A model generated the notes under the pieces. It was not told the origin of the DNA. It saw only the letters and a program-made list of their open reading frames with translations, and did no database searches. This document shows, in pieces, positions 21,156 to 31,983 of a stretch of DNA of 64,000 nt. Each line of letters starts with the position of its first letter. Position 1 is the stretch's first letter. The translations under genes and the position numbers were made by a program. Source of the stretch: Ichthyophis bannanicus (lineage: Eukaryota > Chordata > Amphibia > Gymnophiona > Ichthyophiidae); contig CM066040.1 of NCBI GenBank assembly GCA_033557465.1, forward strand, positions 324,650,297 through 324,714,296. Reading direction: 5' to 3'.

Positions 21156-22085
21156 ATGCCGGCGGTGGGAATACCTGCCCAGCATAGTGCTTCATCTTCC
21201 TGGTGCGCTGTGAGTCGAATGCCGCCACCTGTTAGACGGGAGAAGGAGAAGGAGAAAGCGCCCAGGTTACGGGCCTCGGCCTCGGCGGCGATGCATCCTT
21301 CGTCTCCGGGAACGGAGAGCGGGGATTCCACATCCGAAGAGCTAGCGCGGGAGGTGGCTCGACATCTAGACCCCAAGCTCGATCAGATCCTCTCCAAATT
21401 GGAAGGGATGGGGGAAGCGCTGGCCGCACAAGGGCAAAGAATCGACGAGCTTGAACACCGCGTGTCTGCCTTAGAGGATGATGGCGGCCGGCAGGAGAGA
21501 GGGCAGGCGGACACGAGTGCACAAATCGCTGCTCTGCAACGTAAGCTGGACGATCTGGAGAATCGTTCCCGGCGGAACAATCTCCGTTTGGTGGGCATTC
21601 CGGAGGCCACGAATGACCAACAATTGCTCCCTCTCATTGAGAAATGGCTCCCGGAGGAGCTGGGCCTACCCACGCTAGTTGGTGAGCTTAAGGTGGAGCG
21701 GGCTCACCGGATTGGGCCTAGGCAGGAGAATCGAGCTCGGCCCAGAGTGGTGATCGCACGTGTTCTCAATTTCGCCCATAAGGAGAGGCTGCTGCAGGCT
21801 TACCGGCAGCACGAGGGACTTGTACTGCAGAATAATAAAATCCTTCTGTTTCAGGACTACTCCACAGTCGTCTCGGCGAAACGTAAGGAGTTTTCTTCTG
21901 TCTGTTCGACCCTTTTCCAGAAGAACATTTGTTTCACCCTGGCCTTCCCGGCAACGCTACGGGTACACCATCTGGGGAAAACTATGGTTTTTGCTTCAGC
22001 GGGCGACGCAAAAGCTTACACTGATCAACTGAGTGAGGATCTGCCCACGCGTTCGGATGTGAGGACCGGGACTGAGGTGCCCTGA
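21156..22085 (+). CDS. L1 ORF1 protein
   Basis: RNA-binding chaperone that coats L1 RNA. The ATG at 21156 (MPAVGIPAQ) is chosen; an upstream TTG at 21138 is in frame but unlikely to be used. About 309 residues: a basic, low-complexity N-terminus, a coiled coil from roughly residue 75 to 140 (LEGMGEALAAQGQRIDELEH, then LQRKLDDLENRS), an RRM-like part starting RRNNLRLVGIPE, the ERAHRIG motif, and a C-terminal domain (VVIARVLNFAHKERLL, LLFQDYS). This is the normal order for vertebrate L1 ORF1p. Start to stop is open. Confidence 0.9.
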   Translation: MPAVGIPAQHSASSSWCAVSRMPPPVRREKEKEKAPRLRASASAAMHPSSPGTESGDSTSEELAREVARHLDPKLDQILSKLEGMGEALAAQGQRIDELEHRVSALEDDGGRQERGQADTSAQIAALQRKLDDLENRSRRNNLRLVGIPEATNDQQLLPLIEKWLPEELGLPTLVGELKVERAHRIGPRQENRARPRVVIARVLNFAHKERLLQAYRQHEGLVLQNNKILLFQDYSTVVSAKRKEFSSVCSTLFQKNICFTLAFPATLRVHHLGKTMVFASAGDAKAYTDQLSEDLPTRSDVRTGTEVP

Positions 22086-22881
22086 ATCCTGCATGGCCTG
22101 TTCAGTGAGACCTTGATTGCTGTGGCATTGCGGTGAGGCCTGCGGGTGTAACCCGTGGGGGTTTGGGGGTCCTTCATACAGGCTCCGTAGAGACTTTTGT
22201 CATTGTTGGACTATGTGAGTTCAGCCCTTTGCTGCCGAACCTTTTATTTAATCTCTGCTGTAGTGTTTTATGTTGCGGGGCTTAGCATTGTTCTTTGGGG
22301 GTTGGGATCTTACATTTGGCCTGCATGAGGGGCATTGTTTCCTGTTTAATGCTAATTGTTGACTGTTAATTGAGCATGGTGGTCTGGGATGGCTTTGCCC
22401 CTTCTTCTGTCTATTTTCTTGCTCTATTACTTCCCCTTCGAGGCGAGGCCCGGGGTGGCCCGGCGGGCAACAGTGAGGAGTGCATCTTGTCCCCTGGAGA
22501 GATGTGGCCTAGATGGCTGGGAGCATATAGTGGAAGGGGAGTATGTGGGGGGGGGGTTAGTCGATGTGGATGGCGGCACTGGTGCTGGGCAGGAGTCCGG
22601 GGTGGCCCCGTAGTGCACATCAGTGACTTCGGCTCAGCACCTGAGCTGAGGTGGGATGTCTGTTTCTACGGGGGTAGGGAGTCAGAGGGTTGTGGGGTAT
22701 GAGGAGGAGGGGGGGGGAAGGGGGGGTAGGACCAGTAGGGGGGGGGAGGGGTATTCGGGCTCTTATGGCTAATTTTGTGGTGCTACACCCTCAATATTCT
22801 TGAGAGAGGGGGGTCCCGGGCTGGGAGGACTTCCCTATTATATATGCGCTTCGCCCTTTGGTGGATCTTTGACACTGCCTC
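22086..22881 (+). other. L1 inter-ORF spacer
   Basis: About 800 bp between the ORFs, long compared with mammalian L1. It contains G runs near 22545-22556 and 22709-22748 and no coding sequence. How ORF2 translation starts is not evident from the sequence. Confidence 0.7.
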
Positions 22882-25800
22882 ATGCCTTTGAAGATTGTTA
22901 CTTGGAATGTGTGCGGGCTGGGGAGCCCGATCAAGAGATATAAGGTGCTTCAAGCCCTTGCTCGCCAAAAGTGCGATATCGCCCTCCTGCAAGAAACCCA
23001 CCAGACAGCCGAAGAACATGATAAATTATGCCGTTCATGGGTGGGTCAGGTTTGGGGTTCTCCTGCACAGGGGCGAAAGGGGGGCGTGGCGATTCTGTTC
23101 CACAAAAGGGTTCGCTTTTCGCTGGCCTCCCTTACCACAGATGACATGGGTAGATATCTGCTTTTGCATGGCTACCTTGAAGGGCAACTATTGACTATTG
23201 GTAACCTTTACGGGCCGAATACGTATGTCCCCAATTTTTTTTGTGACTTGGCCTCCCGGGTCGAACAGCTTCCCGACTGTCCCTTGCTTTTAGGGGGTGA
23301 TTTTAATGGCATTCTGGATGTCGAGTTGGATACTTCGACGGAGGGGGAGAACCGAGACAGGATCCCCACGACTCGTATGCTGCAGAGATTTCGGAGATGG
23401 CTGGATCTGGTGGACCCCTGGCGACTGCTCCATCCTCTGGAGAGGGATTACACCCATCAATCCCGAGCACATGGCTCGAGTGCCCGTATTGATTACTTTC
23501 TGCTTTCGGCGGGAGCCCTTGCCCGGGTGGGAGAGACACAGATTGGTCCGGTGGAGATTTCCGATCACGCCTGGGTCTGGTTGGAACTACATTGGGGAAA
23601 AGCACCTCCTTCTGGGTCTCGGCTCTGGCGCTTCCCGCTTGACCTTTATCATGATGCTCAGTTCCATCGCTTCCTTCGCCAGCGCTGGCAAGAATTTTTG
23701 GACGACCATCGGTGCCATGAGGGGGACCCTGAATTGGTTTGGGAGACGGCGAAAGTAGTGCTGCGTGGCGATATCATTGGCTTTGCGGCTCGCAAATGCC
23801 GGATGATCGCTGACCGAATCATACGCCTGGAAAGGCAGGTGGTGAGTCTGCGCCGGCGATGTGCCCGTGCCCCACTCGCAGCGACTAAAAAACGGCTTTG
23901 GGAAGCTCAGGTGGCTTTAAACGAGCTAATACACCAACGGGCCAAGAAATCCCACCTTTACTACCGCTACCAACTGTATTGTCATGGAGACAAAACGGGA
24001 CGGTTGCTCGCCCGGTGTCTGCGGGGACAGCGGGGTTCCCGCCTAGTGGCGGCCTTGCGAGATGATACGGGTAGACTCCGCAGAGAGAATGAGGAAATCG
24101 CGCAACTCTTCTGGACCTTTTTTCAATCTCTATATGAGACCGAGAGTGTGCCAGCGGCCGACCTCTGTGATTATCTGGAGGGACTTGACCTCCCCCAACT
24201 GACTCCAGCCCAACGAGAGATCCTGGAACAGCCACTGACGACTCAGGAGATCCAGGCGGTAATCACCTCTGCCTGTTGTTTCAAGTCACCTGGCCCGGAC
24301 GGCTTGGGCGCTGAATTTTACAAGCTTTTGGGAGAAACCGTGACCCCAGCAATGTTGGCGGTCTATGACCGTCGTATTGAGCAGGGGGCCTTTCGCTGGG
24401 GGAACAATCACGCTCATATTGTGTTGATTCCTAAGCCCGGCAAGGATCCCTTAGCGGCTAGCTCCTATAGGCCTATTTCGCTGCTCAACTTTGACCTGAA
24501 AGTTTTAGCCAAGGTTTTGGCTACTCGGCTGGCAGAGGTGTTGAGCCACCTTGTGCATGTCTCTCAGGTGGGCTTCGTTAAGGGCCGCCATGCAGTGCGG
24601 AATCTGCGAAAAATTCTGGTCTCCCTGGAGTGGGTGCATTGTCGCCAACTACCTTCTTTGTTGGTTAGTTTCGATGCCGAAAAGGCTTTCGACCGGGTGA
24701 ACTGGGAATATCTCTGGGCACTTTTGCCAAAATATGGACTTGGTGCCTACTTCTGCCAGATGGTGCGAAGTCTCTATGCCCAGCCGACGGCGGGGGTGGT
24801 TTGCAATGGCGTCGCCTCGGAAGCCTTTGACTTAGGCCGAGGGACAAGGCAGGGGTGTCCTCTTTCCCCCCTGCTGTTTGTCCTTTCTCTCGACCCCTTG
24901 ATTAGGACTATCGAGGCCTCCAGAGATATCTCCGGTATACGCATTGGGTCACAGGAGTTCAAGCTCTCGGCCTTTGCCGACGATCTACTTGTTCACTTAC
25001 TCTCCCCGGAGCGTTCCCTGCGGAGTCTGATGTTGGAATTCGAAAGGTTTGGGAGAGTGGCGGGCTTGCGCATCAATAAGGAGAAATCAGAGGCCCTCGA
25101 TGTACCAGGCACTCTCCGGGATGCGTGGCCTGGAGAGTTCCCTCTCAAATGGGCGACAGATGAGTTCATATATCTGGGAATTGTCTTGCCCAGCCATCCC
25201 GGTAGGTTGTATGGCCGTAATTTCGACCGACTCCTGAGGAGACTGCAAACGCAGCTGCGGGCGTGGGGTACCCTTCCACTGTCCCTCTCAGGGAAGATAG
25301 CGGCGGTGCAGATGGTGGCTTTGCCCCGCCTCCTTTACTGGCTCCAGACCCTACCAGTGTGGTTGCTCCGCAAAGATTTGCGCCGCATTGAGGCCTGCTT
25401 TCATTCCTTTTTCTGGAGGGGGGGGAGGGCGCGCATCCCGTGGGCCCGGCTGCTGGGCGGGTGGCGTGCGGGGGGGATGGGCTTCCCGGACCTGCGGGCT
25501 TATGCCTTAGCTTGCCAAGCGAGGCATCTGGCAGACTGGCTCGGTGACACTGCCTACTACATGCCCCGGATCCTCGAGGAATGTTTTGTTGCCCCGCTTA
25601 CTCTATTAGGGGTTCTGCATGGAGCCAACCCGGGTCTCCCCCGCTATCTACGGCGGAGCGTGTTGATAACCTCGGCAAAACGGACTTGGCAATATCTTAA
25701 CGTGCGATGGGGTGAATCATGGCAGACCTCTAGTTGGTTACCACTGCGAGGGAATCTGTCATTTCCCTCGGGCTCGGAATCGGTGCTTTTCCAAGACTGG

Positions 25801-26691
25801 GATGGCCGCGGGATCAAGCTTCTTGGCCATTTGGTAGAACCTTCGGGAGCTTGCAAGTCCTTCAGGACATTGAGCCGGGAGTGGGATCTTTCCCCTCGGC
25901 ATGCCTATGCTTATATTCAGGTGGCCCACTATATTTTTTTGATACCGCCTGCGGCACTGTGCACTGAGCGGGCTCAGCGGATTCTGGATTTCTTTGAACT
26001 TGGGGGCGATGCCCCGGTATCGATATCTGTCTTTAAAGTTCGGGTGGCCGACCTCTGTCCTGCCCCGGACTATCGGGAGGTGGAGATGGCCTGGGAGGAA
26101 GAACTGGCTTGCGAGGTGCCCCCTGGCACGGTGCGGGCGGCGCTCTGCCGTATTGTCGGCCTAGCCCAAGGGATGCGTTGGAGGGAGGTGCAATTTAAGT
26201 GTGTCACTAGAGTCCATTTCTCCCCGCGGCGGGTGCTGCGGAGCCGACTCACTACAGACGGCCGCTGCCCCCGCTGCTCCGAGCCCTTGGCGACCCTCCT
26301 ACACATGTGGTGGGACTGTCCATCCTTGCAACCCTATTGGGCAAAAATTTCTTCTTTTTTGGGGGGTCTCCTTCAGCAGCACATCCGATGGTCGGGCCCC
26401 TTGGTGGTGCTGGACTGCATACCCCCCCCTTGCCCAGGAAAGAAGGGGGAACGGCTATTGGTTCGTAAGGCCTGTCTGGTGGGGAAGGCGCCGATTCTTC
26501 GGCTGTGGAGGGATCCCCAGCCCCCCACGTTTGGGGAGTGGAGGAATGGTTTCCACCAATTGATGCAAATGGAGCATCGGTGGGCGCGAGGCAGTGTCAA
26601 ACGGTGGCCGGCCTTTATGGCGGTCTGGGAGCCCTACATCCTACAACTAGGGGCCCGAAGTCGGAATGAGATTTTACAGTCTGGGAACTGA
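22882..26691 (+). CDS. L1 ORF2 endonuclease-reverse transcriptase
   Basis: 1269 residues, open from ATG 22882. It nicks target DNA and reverse transcribes L1 RNA. APE-type endonuclease at about residues 1-235: TWNVCGLG, LLQETH, GGDFNGILD (~138) and ISDHAWVW (~227). RT at about 500-760: SSYRPISLLN (~528), LVSFDAEKAFDRVNW (~594), GTRQGCPLSPLLF (~653), and LSAFADDLLVHL with the catalytic FADD (~697). The C-terminal CCHC-type motif CPRCSEPLATLLHMWWDC (C-x2-C-x8-H-x4-C, ~1131) is typical of L1. All expected catalytic residues are present, so the element may be active; expression cannot be judged here. Confidence 0.94.
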   Translation: MPLKIVTWNVCGLGSPIKRYKVLQALARQKCDIALLQETHQTAEEHDKLCRSWVGQVWGSPAQGRKGGVAILFHKRVRFSLASLTTDDMGRYLLLHGYLEGQLLTIGNLYGPNTYVPNFFCDLASRVEQLPDCPLLLGGDFNGILDVELDTSTEGENRDRIPTTRMLQRFRRWLDLVDPWRLLHPLERDYTHQSRAHGSSARIDYFLLSAGALARVGETQIGPVEISDHAWVWLELHWGKAPPSGSRLWRFPLDLYHDAQFHRFLRQRWQEFLDDHRCHEGDPELVWETAKVVLRGDIIGFAARKCRMIADRIIRLERQVVSLRRRCARAPLAATKKRLWEAQVALNELIHQRAKKSHLYYRYQLYCHGDKTGRLLARCLRGQRGSRLVAALRDDTGRLRRENEEIAQLFWTFFQSLYETESVPAADLCDYLEGLDLPQLTPAQREILEQPLTTQEIQAVITSACCFKSPGPDGLGAEFYKLLGETVTPAMLAVYDRRIEQGAFRWGNNHAHIVLIPKPGKDPLAASSYRPISLLNFDLKVLAKVLATRLAEVLSHLVHVSQVGFVKGRHAVRNLRKILVSLEWVHCRQLPSLLVSFDAEKAFDRVNWEYLWALLPKYGLGAYFCQMVRSLYAQPTAGVVCNGVASEAFDLGRGTRQGCPLSPLLFVLSLDPLIRTIEASRDISGIRIGSQEFKLSAFADDLLVHLLSPERSLRSLMLEFERFGRVAGLRINKEKSEALDVPGTLRDAWPGEFPLKWATDEFIYLGIVLPSHPGRLYGRNFDRLLRRLQTQLRAWGTLPLSLSGKIAAVQMVALPRLLYWLQTLPVWLLRKDLRRIEACFHSFFWRGGRARIPWARLLGGWRAGGMGFPDLRAYALACQARHLADWLGDTAYYMPRILEECFVAPLTLLGVLHGANPGLPRYLRRSVLITSAKRTWQYLNVRWGESWQTSSWLPLRGNLSFPSGSESVLFQDWDGRGIKLLGHLVEPSGACKSFRTLSREWDLSPRHAYAYIQVAHYIFLIPPAALCTERAQRILDFFELGGDAPVSISVFKVRVADLCPAPDYREVEMAWEEELACEVPPGTVRAALCRIVGLAQGMRWREVQFKCVTRVHFSPRRVLRSRLTTDGRCPRCSEPLATLLHMWWDCPSLQPYWAKISSFLGGLLQQHIRWSGPLVVLDCIPPPCPGKKGERLLVRKACLVGKAPILRLWRDPQPPTFGEWRNGFHQLMQMEHRWARGSVKRWPAFMAVWEPYILQLGARSRNEILQSGN

Positions 26692-26985
26692 GGCACTAGC
26701 TAGACTAGCACAAAGAAGATTGATCGTGAGAAGTGCAGTACCAATGGCTATCTCAGGGGAGAGGGGGGCTAGCGGGTGGGGAAGGGTGCACAGGGGGTGG
26801 GGGGGGGGGATAGGAGGGGAAGGGGGGAGAGGAAACCTGTTAAACGCCACCATATATTTACTCTTCTGTATCGCCCGGGGGGGGGGGGATCAGAGTACAC
26901 CCCGCCCTCCCGGGGCTCTTTGTTTATTTGTACTGTATTGTACTGTTTTTGGTGGACTATAAATAAACTATTTAAAAAAAAAAAA
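26692..26985 (+). other. L1 3' UTR with G-rich tract and poly(A)
   Basis: Contains G-rich polypurine runs near 26796-26833 and a 14-G run near 26877-26889, a feature known from mammalian L1 3' UTRs that can form quadruplexes. AATAAA lies at 26962-26967, followed by the A-tail. Confidence 0.75.
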
Positions 26986-27579
26986 AAGAACCCATAGCAA
27001 ACCCACCGTATTGTAACAGCACTACCAGGACTCACAAAGCACCATACCCTACCTATCAAAAGGCAACACTGCAAATATTAAACCAATACATTTCAGAGAA
27101 TAACAATACATGACCTACTGGGGAAAGAGAACAAGTGGCAATGTCAAATAGGAATTACATAAACAGAATACCTCAGTTCAGTTACACATGCAGAACATAG
27201 ACCATCACCAAACAAGGAATCACAATTTAGAAACAGGAAGACAATAATTAAACTGGGAACCCCAAAAGCCAAACTTGGAATGTACAACAACACTGTAGAA
27301 ATAAAACTATAAATTAATTTCCTCTTGTACTAAAAGCACAGATGTTAATGATGCACATTTCCCAGAGCTGACATATTTCAGTTAATAAATTCAAAATAAA
27401 GAGATATCTTTCTACCTTATGTGCATTTTTTTTTTCAATTACAATTGCTCCAGCCACTTTCTTCTGGTTTCTTCGTGTCTTCTGCTAACTCTCCATCGTC
27501 TGCTGTCCATTTGTCCTTTCTTCTCTCTTCTAGTTTTTTCCATTCTCTCTCTACATCTGCTTTAACATAATAATCTTTC

Positions 27580-28740
27580 TCCTTTTGCTCTTTCCTCATT
27601 CCTATTTTATCCACTCAAATTTTACCCCTCCATCCTCAATCCCCACTTACTCTCCCAATACCCGGCCAATTGTAGATTTTTCTTCCCTCCCACACAAAAT
27701 ATTTTCCCCTCTCCATTCCATTCTCCCAGCCCCATTCCATTCTAATCCTCCCCCAACATCAGCTCCCTTCTAGTTCTAGCCCCACCCAGCATCCGCTCCC
27801 TTCTAGTCCCCCCATCAGCTCATTTCCAATCCCAGCCCCCCCCATCAGCCCATTTCTAGTCCTTTCCTAGCCCCACCATCAGCTGATGTCAAATCCTAGC
27901 TCCCCTCCACTCAGCCCATTTCCAATCCAAGCCTCCCATGACCTACTTCCAGTTCAAGCCCCTCCATGAGTCCATTTCAATCCAAGCCCCCACCACAGCC
28001 CATTTCCAATCTTAGCTCCCCCAACAGCCCATTTCCAGTCCTATCCTAGCCCCTCCATCAGCCCATTTCCTATCCAAGCTCCCCTCCCACTCAGCCCATT
28101 TCCAGTCCTAGCTCCCTCCCCTCACAGCCCATTTCCATTCCATGCCCCCTCCCCATCATCTGTTTGCAGTTCAAGCCCCTCCTTCCACTCAGCCCATTTC
28201 CATTCCAAGCCCCCTCCCCATCATCTATTTGCAGTTCAAGCCCCTCCTTCCACTCAGCCCATTTCCATTCCAAGCCCCGTCCCCATCAGCTATTTGCAGT
28301 TCAAGCCTCCCCTTCCACTCAGCCCATTTTCAGTCCTAGCAACCCCCCCAACCCATTACCAGTCCTAGCCCCACTATAGCCCATTACCAGTCCTAAGCCC
28401 CCATCAGCCCACTTCCAGTCCTAACCCCCATCACCCCATTTTCAGTCTTAGCCCTCCCATAGACCATTACCAGTCCTAACCCCCATCAGCCCACTTTCAC
28501 TCCTAACCCCTTCAGCTCATTTCCAGTCTTAGCCTCCCATCACCCCATTTCCAGACTTAGCCCCCCCATAGCCCATTACCAGTCCTAATCCCATCAGCCC
28601 ACCTCAAGTCCTAACCCCCCATCAGCCCATTTCCAGTCCTAGCACCCCCATAGCCTATTACCAGTCCCACCCCCCATCACCCCATTTCCAGACTTAGCCC
28701 CCCCATAGCCCATTACCAGTCCTAACCCCCCTCCCCCATC
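27580..28740. repeat. Pyrimidine-rich minisatellite within the hAT element
   Basis: Degenerate ~30-bp units built around CAGCCCATTTCCAGTCCTAG repeat many times. A higher-order 65-bp unit occurs three times in a row (starts 28128, 28193 and 28258; CCCATTTCCATTCCAAGCC each). Apparent ORFs here are repeat artefacts. Confidence 0.85.
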
Positions 28741-28744
28741 AGCC

Positions 28745-29165
28745 CAGGATAAATTTAAAATAAAAAAAAAAGCTGGCTGCTGCCGCAGCAGCAGCATCGA
28801 ATGTCCCGTGGCCCCCCCCCCCTTGCCCGGAAGAGCCCTCCCTCCCTACATCAGCCCCTCTCCGCGTTGGCTTTCAGAGCGCGAAGGGAGAGTTTCTCCC
28901 TCACGGCTCTGTTAAGCCCGCAGACGCTGATGGGAAACAGGCATTTCCTGTTTCCCATCAGCCCCGGCACGCTTAACAGAGCCGCGAAAAGGAAACTCTT
29001 CCTCCCTTCGCGGCTCTGAAAGCTGACGTGGAGAGGGGCTGATGCAGGGAAGGAGGGCTCTGCCAGGCAGGGGGGGGGGCCGCGGGACACTCGATTCTGC
29101 TGCTGCCGTGGCGGTAGCAGCGGCAGCAGCCATCTTTTTTTTTTCTTTTAAAATTTACTTTTAAT
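28745..29165. repeat. ~420-bp imperfect palindrome near the hAT right end
   Basis: Arms of about 190-200 bp fold on a centre at 28942-28946, where 16-bp perfect arms (GCTGATGGGAAACAGG at 28926-28941 and its complement at 28947-28962) flank a 5-base loop. Outer arms include GCTGGCTGCTGCCGC against GCGGCAGCAGCCATC and an A-rich/T-rich pair. It may be a foldback insertion or an ancient inverted duplication. Confidence 0.85.
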
Positions 29166-29256
29166 GCAGAATGTTCTTTGTGCGGGCCCCCCTCAAACGC
29201 GGGGCCCTGTGCAAAAAACATTCTCGCTCAATGGACGGGCCGGCCCTGCCACCAAC

Positions 29257-29575
29257 CCCGGTCGAAAGTCTGTATTATAGCGGATAGGCTGCAATAGACA
29301 CCCCTTCCCCTGCATGCTTCGACAGCACGAGGAGTGCCTCTAGAGCTGATCCACCTGTCGCACAAAAGGGTTGTCAACCCTAACCCCTCTCCCTCTCATC
29401 CACAACAAATACTGTATAGGGGTTCCCTTGGTAAAGTGGTCTTCTATTTGTACCCATTTTCTCCCAGACTCATCATGCCATCACACTACGTTGTACAGCT
29501 GTGCTGCCAAATAGTACCAATAAAGGCTAGGGACTGACAACTTTCCCTGTTTTTTAGGGCGGTAAAGTACTGACC
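29257..29575. other. Unassigned flank of the hAT element
   Basis: No gene or known repeat recognised; it contains an AATAAA at about 29519. It is the continuation of the locus the hAT interrupted (left flank ends at 20824). Confidence 0.4.
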
Positions 29576-31975
29576 ACAATACTCGTGGCAGTTATCTATT
29601 CCAGATGTAGTGGAAACGTTTACGTTGAGCTTGCTCCAACTCTTCATGAGGGATCGCCACAGGCAACCTCTGAAAATAATATAGGATCCAGGACAGGACA
29701 GTCATCTTTACAAATGCTATCTGCCCTAGCCAGGACAGTGGAAGCCACATCCAATGCTCCATCTCGCCAAACAGCCCCCTCCACAAAGGGGAATAGTTTA
29801 GCTGATACAATCTAGAAATATCCGGACTAATCTTTACCCTCAGATACCCCAAGTGTCTGAGATCCATTTAAATGGAAAGATCCTCTGCAGCTGCTCTACC
29901 TCCACTCCCAAAAGTGTAACATTTAAAGCCTCAGTTTTGTTTAAATTCATCTTGAAACCAGACACCCATCGATAACCATCCAGTTCCTCCTGCAGGGTCT
30001 GCAAAGAGGTCCCTGGGTCCGAATTCATCAACAAAACATCATCTGCGAACAGCAAAATTTTGTGCTGCTCCTCTCCCACTTGTATCCCCACTATGTTGTC
30101 CCTACACCAAATCTGCTCCACCAAAGGTTCCATAAAAAGCACGAACTGGGTGGAGAGTGGGCACCACTGACACGTGCCTCATTCCAACTCAAAGAACAGA
30201 ATATCCCTCATTCATTTTCACTACCGCAGTTGGCTGCACATACAAACACCAGACCCACTGTGTAAAATGGTCACCTAGCCCGAATTTCCGCAAAGAGGCC
30301 CAAAGAAACTCCCACCCCACCTTGTCGAAAGCTTTTTCCGCGTTCACTGCCAGAGCCATTGCTTTTAGCTTTTCTGTCTGAGCTACCCAAATCGTTAACA
30401 ACCCTTTTCACATTAACTGCAGTCTGTCATCCCTGAAAAAAGCTAATTTGGTCCGCATTGATTAAGGTCTGCATAAAGATGCCCAGATGGTTTGCCAAGA
30501 TCTTTGCTAAGATTTTTGCATCTAAATTTAACAGTGAGATAGGCCTATACAAAGCGCATTGGGTCACATCTTTCCCCGGTTTCAAAATTTATACTAATCC
30601 TTGCTTGCCCCTGTCTAAAACCCCGTTAAACACTTCCACCAATATTGGGGCGAGCTGATTGCAAAATGTTTTATAAATGCGTGAAGTCAATCCACCCAGT
30701 CCTGATGATTTATCATTTGCTAGCCTCTGTATAACCCCCTGAACCTCCCCCAGAGTGATAGGCTGATCCAGCCGATCCCTGGCCTCTGCAGCTAGTGAGG
30801 GCAGGGGCAGTCCCTCAAGATAGAGATCCACCTCTTCTGAATGAACTGCACCCTCTCTCTGATAGAGCCCTTGGTAGTACTCGTAAAATTCTGCCTGAAT
30901 CGCATCATCTCCTATTGCCCACTCCCCATCCCCCTTCCATATCTTCACAGCTTATCCCCATGCTCATAGAACCGTTGCCAAGTACACTGTAGCTGGAAAG
31001 GCAGCTTGTCAAGCTGGAGGTTCCAAACTTTTGTTGTTCTTGCTCCAGCACTCTCCACATGCCCTTATCCCCATGCTGCCTGTGCTCAGCCTCCAGAGCC
31101 TTCACCCTGGTGTAGCTCCTTTCCAAGGACTGCTGGCACAACCTTTTCTTCCATGCTCCTCACATTACAAGCCTGCTGCTTAAGTAGGCCTTGAAGGCAT
31201 TCCACACCACATCCATGTGAACCTCTCCTGTGTGGTTGAGTTCAAAATATTCCATGATGTCCTTTTCAATGGCCTCAACCACACCCTTATCTTGAAGGAT
31301 GCTATCATTCATTCTCCAAAAACTCTGCCCCTTTTGGCAACCCCAACCTTCATCCACACCAGACCATGGTCCAACGAAGTTATAGGTTCTTGTTCAATCC
31401 GCTCCATGGCTGTCAGGAGGTTCCGACCCACTAAGAGCATGTCAATGTGGAAATATGTTTGGTGAGAAGGAGAGAAGTACGAATAGGACTGACCATGAGG
31501 AAAATGCTCCCTCCAACTGTCCATAAGCTGCCACAGATGCATAAGCTCCATCAGACGATGCATAGGTGCTTTCTTTTCCACTCCTGCCCCCCCCCCCCAG
31601 TCTATCCGAGTATGGGCTCAACACAACATTAAAATCTCCCCCCATTACAATTATCCCCCCCCCCCAAACCCAGACAACTCCAATCCCATTCGATCAAAGA
31701 ATGCCCCCTGCCCCTGGTTAGGTGCATAGGTACTCACTACTGTCAAAATCTTTCCCTGCACAGTCCCTTTGATGGCCACATATTGGCTCTCCACATCTAG
31801 AGCCACCCCCACCTCTTCAAAAGGCAGCATGTTCCGAAGCAAAATGGCAACCCCTACTGACTCTCCCCTCTTAGACACATAATTTCTATCCCGCAAGAGT
31901 GCATGGTCCTGAGCCCGGAGGTGCATTTCCTGGACACACTATGTCCCACTGGAGTCTATTAAGTTCCTTAAATAA
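29576..31975 (-). pseudogene. Degraded L1-clade ORF2, minus strand
   Basis: Pieces in order on the minus strand: endonuclease (SKRGESVGVAILLRN at ~31860 and MGGDFNVVLSPYSDRLGGG at ~31645), linker, RT N-part (YLEGLPLPSL; SSGLGGLTSRIYKTF at ~30690), palm A (AVNAEKAFDKVGWEFLWASL at ~30340), ILLFADDVLLMNSD at ~30050 with the catalytic FADD, and HLGYLRVKIS...WRGLF near 29840. Stops and frameshifts occur throughout and the C-terminus beyond ~29590 is missing. It is diverged from the intact L1 at 21-27 kb. Confidence 0.85.
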
Positions 31976-31983
31976 TAATAAAG

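Larger units (their letters stand above)
21054..26985 (+). mobile_element. L1-clade LINE, near full length, both ORFs open
   Basis: Flanked by a perfect 15-bp duplication (AAGAACCCATAGCAA at 21039-21053 and 26986-27000). It ends in AATAAA (26962-26967) and a poly(A) run that abuts the duplication. About 100 bp of 5' UTR precede ORF1, an ~800-bp spacer separates the ORFs, and the 3' UTR is G-rich. Intact ORFs plus a perfect duplication indicate a recent insertion. Confidence 0.93.
20825..29248. mobile_element. hAT-type DNA transposon (non-autonomous here) carrying an L1
   Basis: Left end CAGGGGTGGCCCAAGG and right end (reversed) CAGGGCCGGCCCGTCC form short hAT-like terminal repeats. The flanks CCACCAAA (20817-20824) and CCACCAAC (29249-29256) agree at 7 of 8 positions, the size of a hAT target duplication. 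Removing the L1 leaves about 2.5 kb containing no transposase but a minisatellite and a large palindrome. Superfamily call is inferred from ends and duplication size. Confidence 0.65.

Noticed and set aside
22411..22620. Small minus-strand ORFs in the L1 spacer
   Set aside because: Short, overlapping in several frames and explained by GC-rich composition.
27580..28740. CRISPR array
   Set aside because: Units are degenerate and contiguous, without unique spacers, and the setting is a vertebrate transposon; it is a minisatellite.
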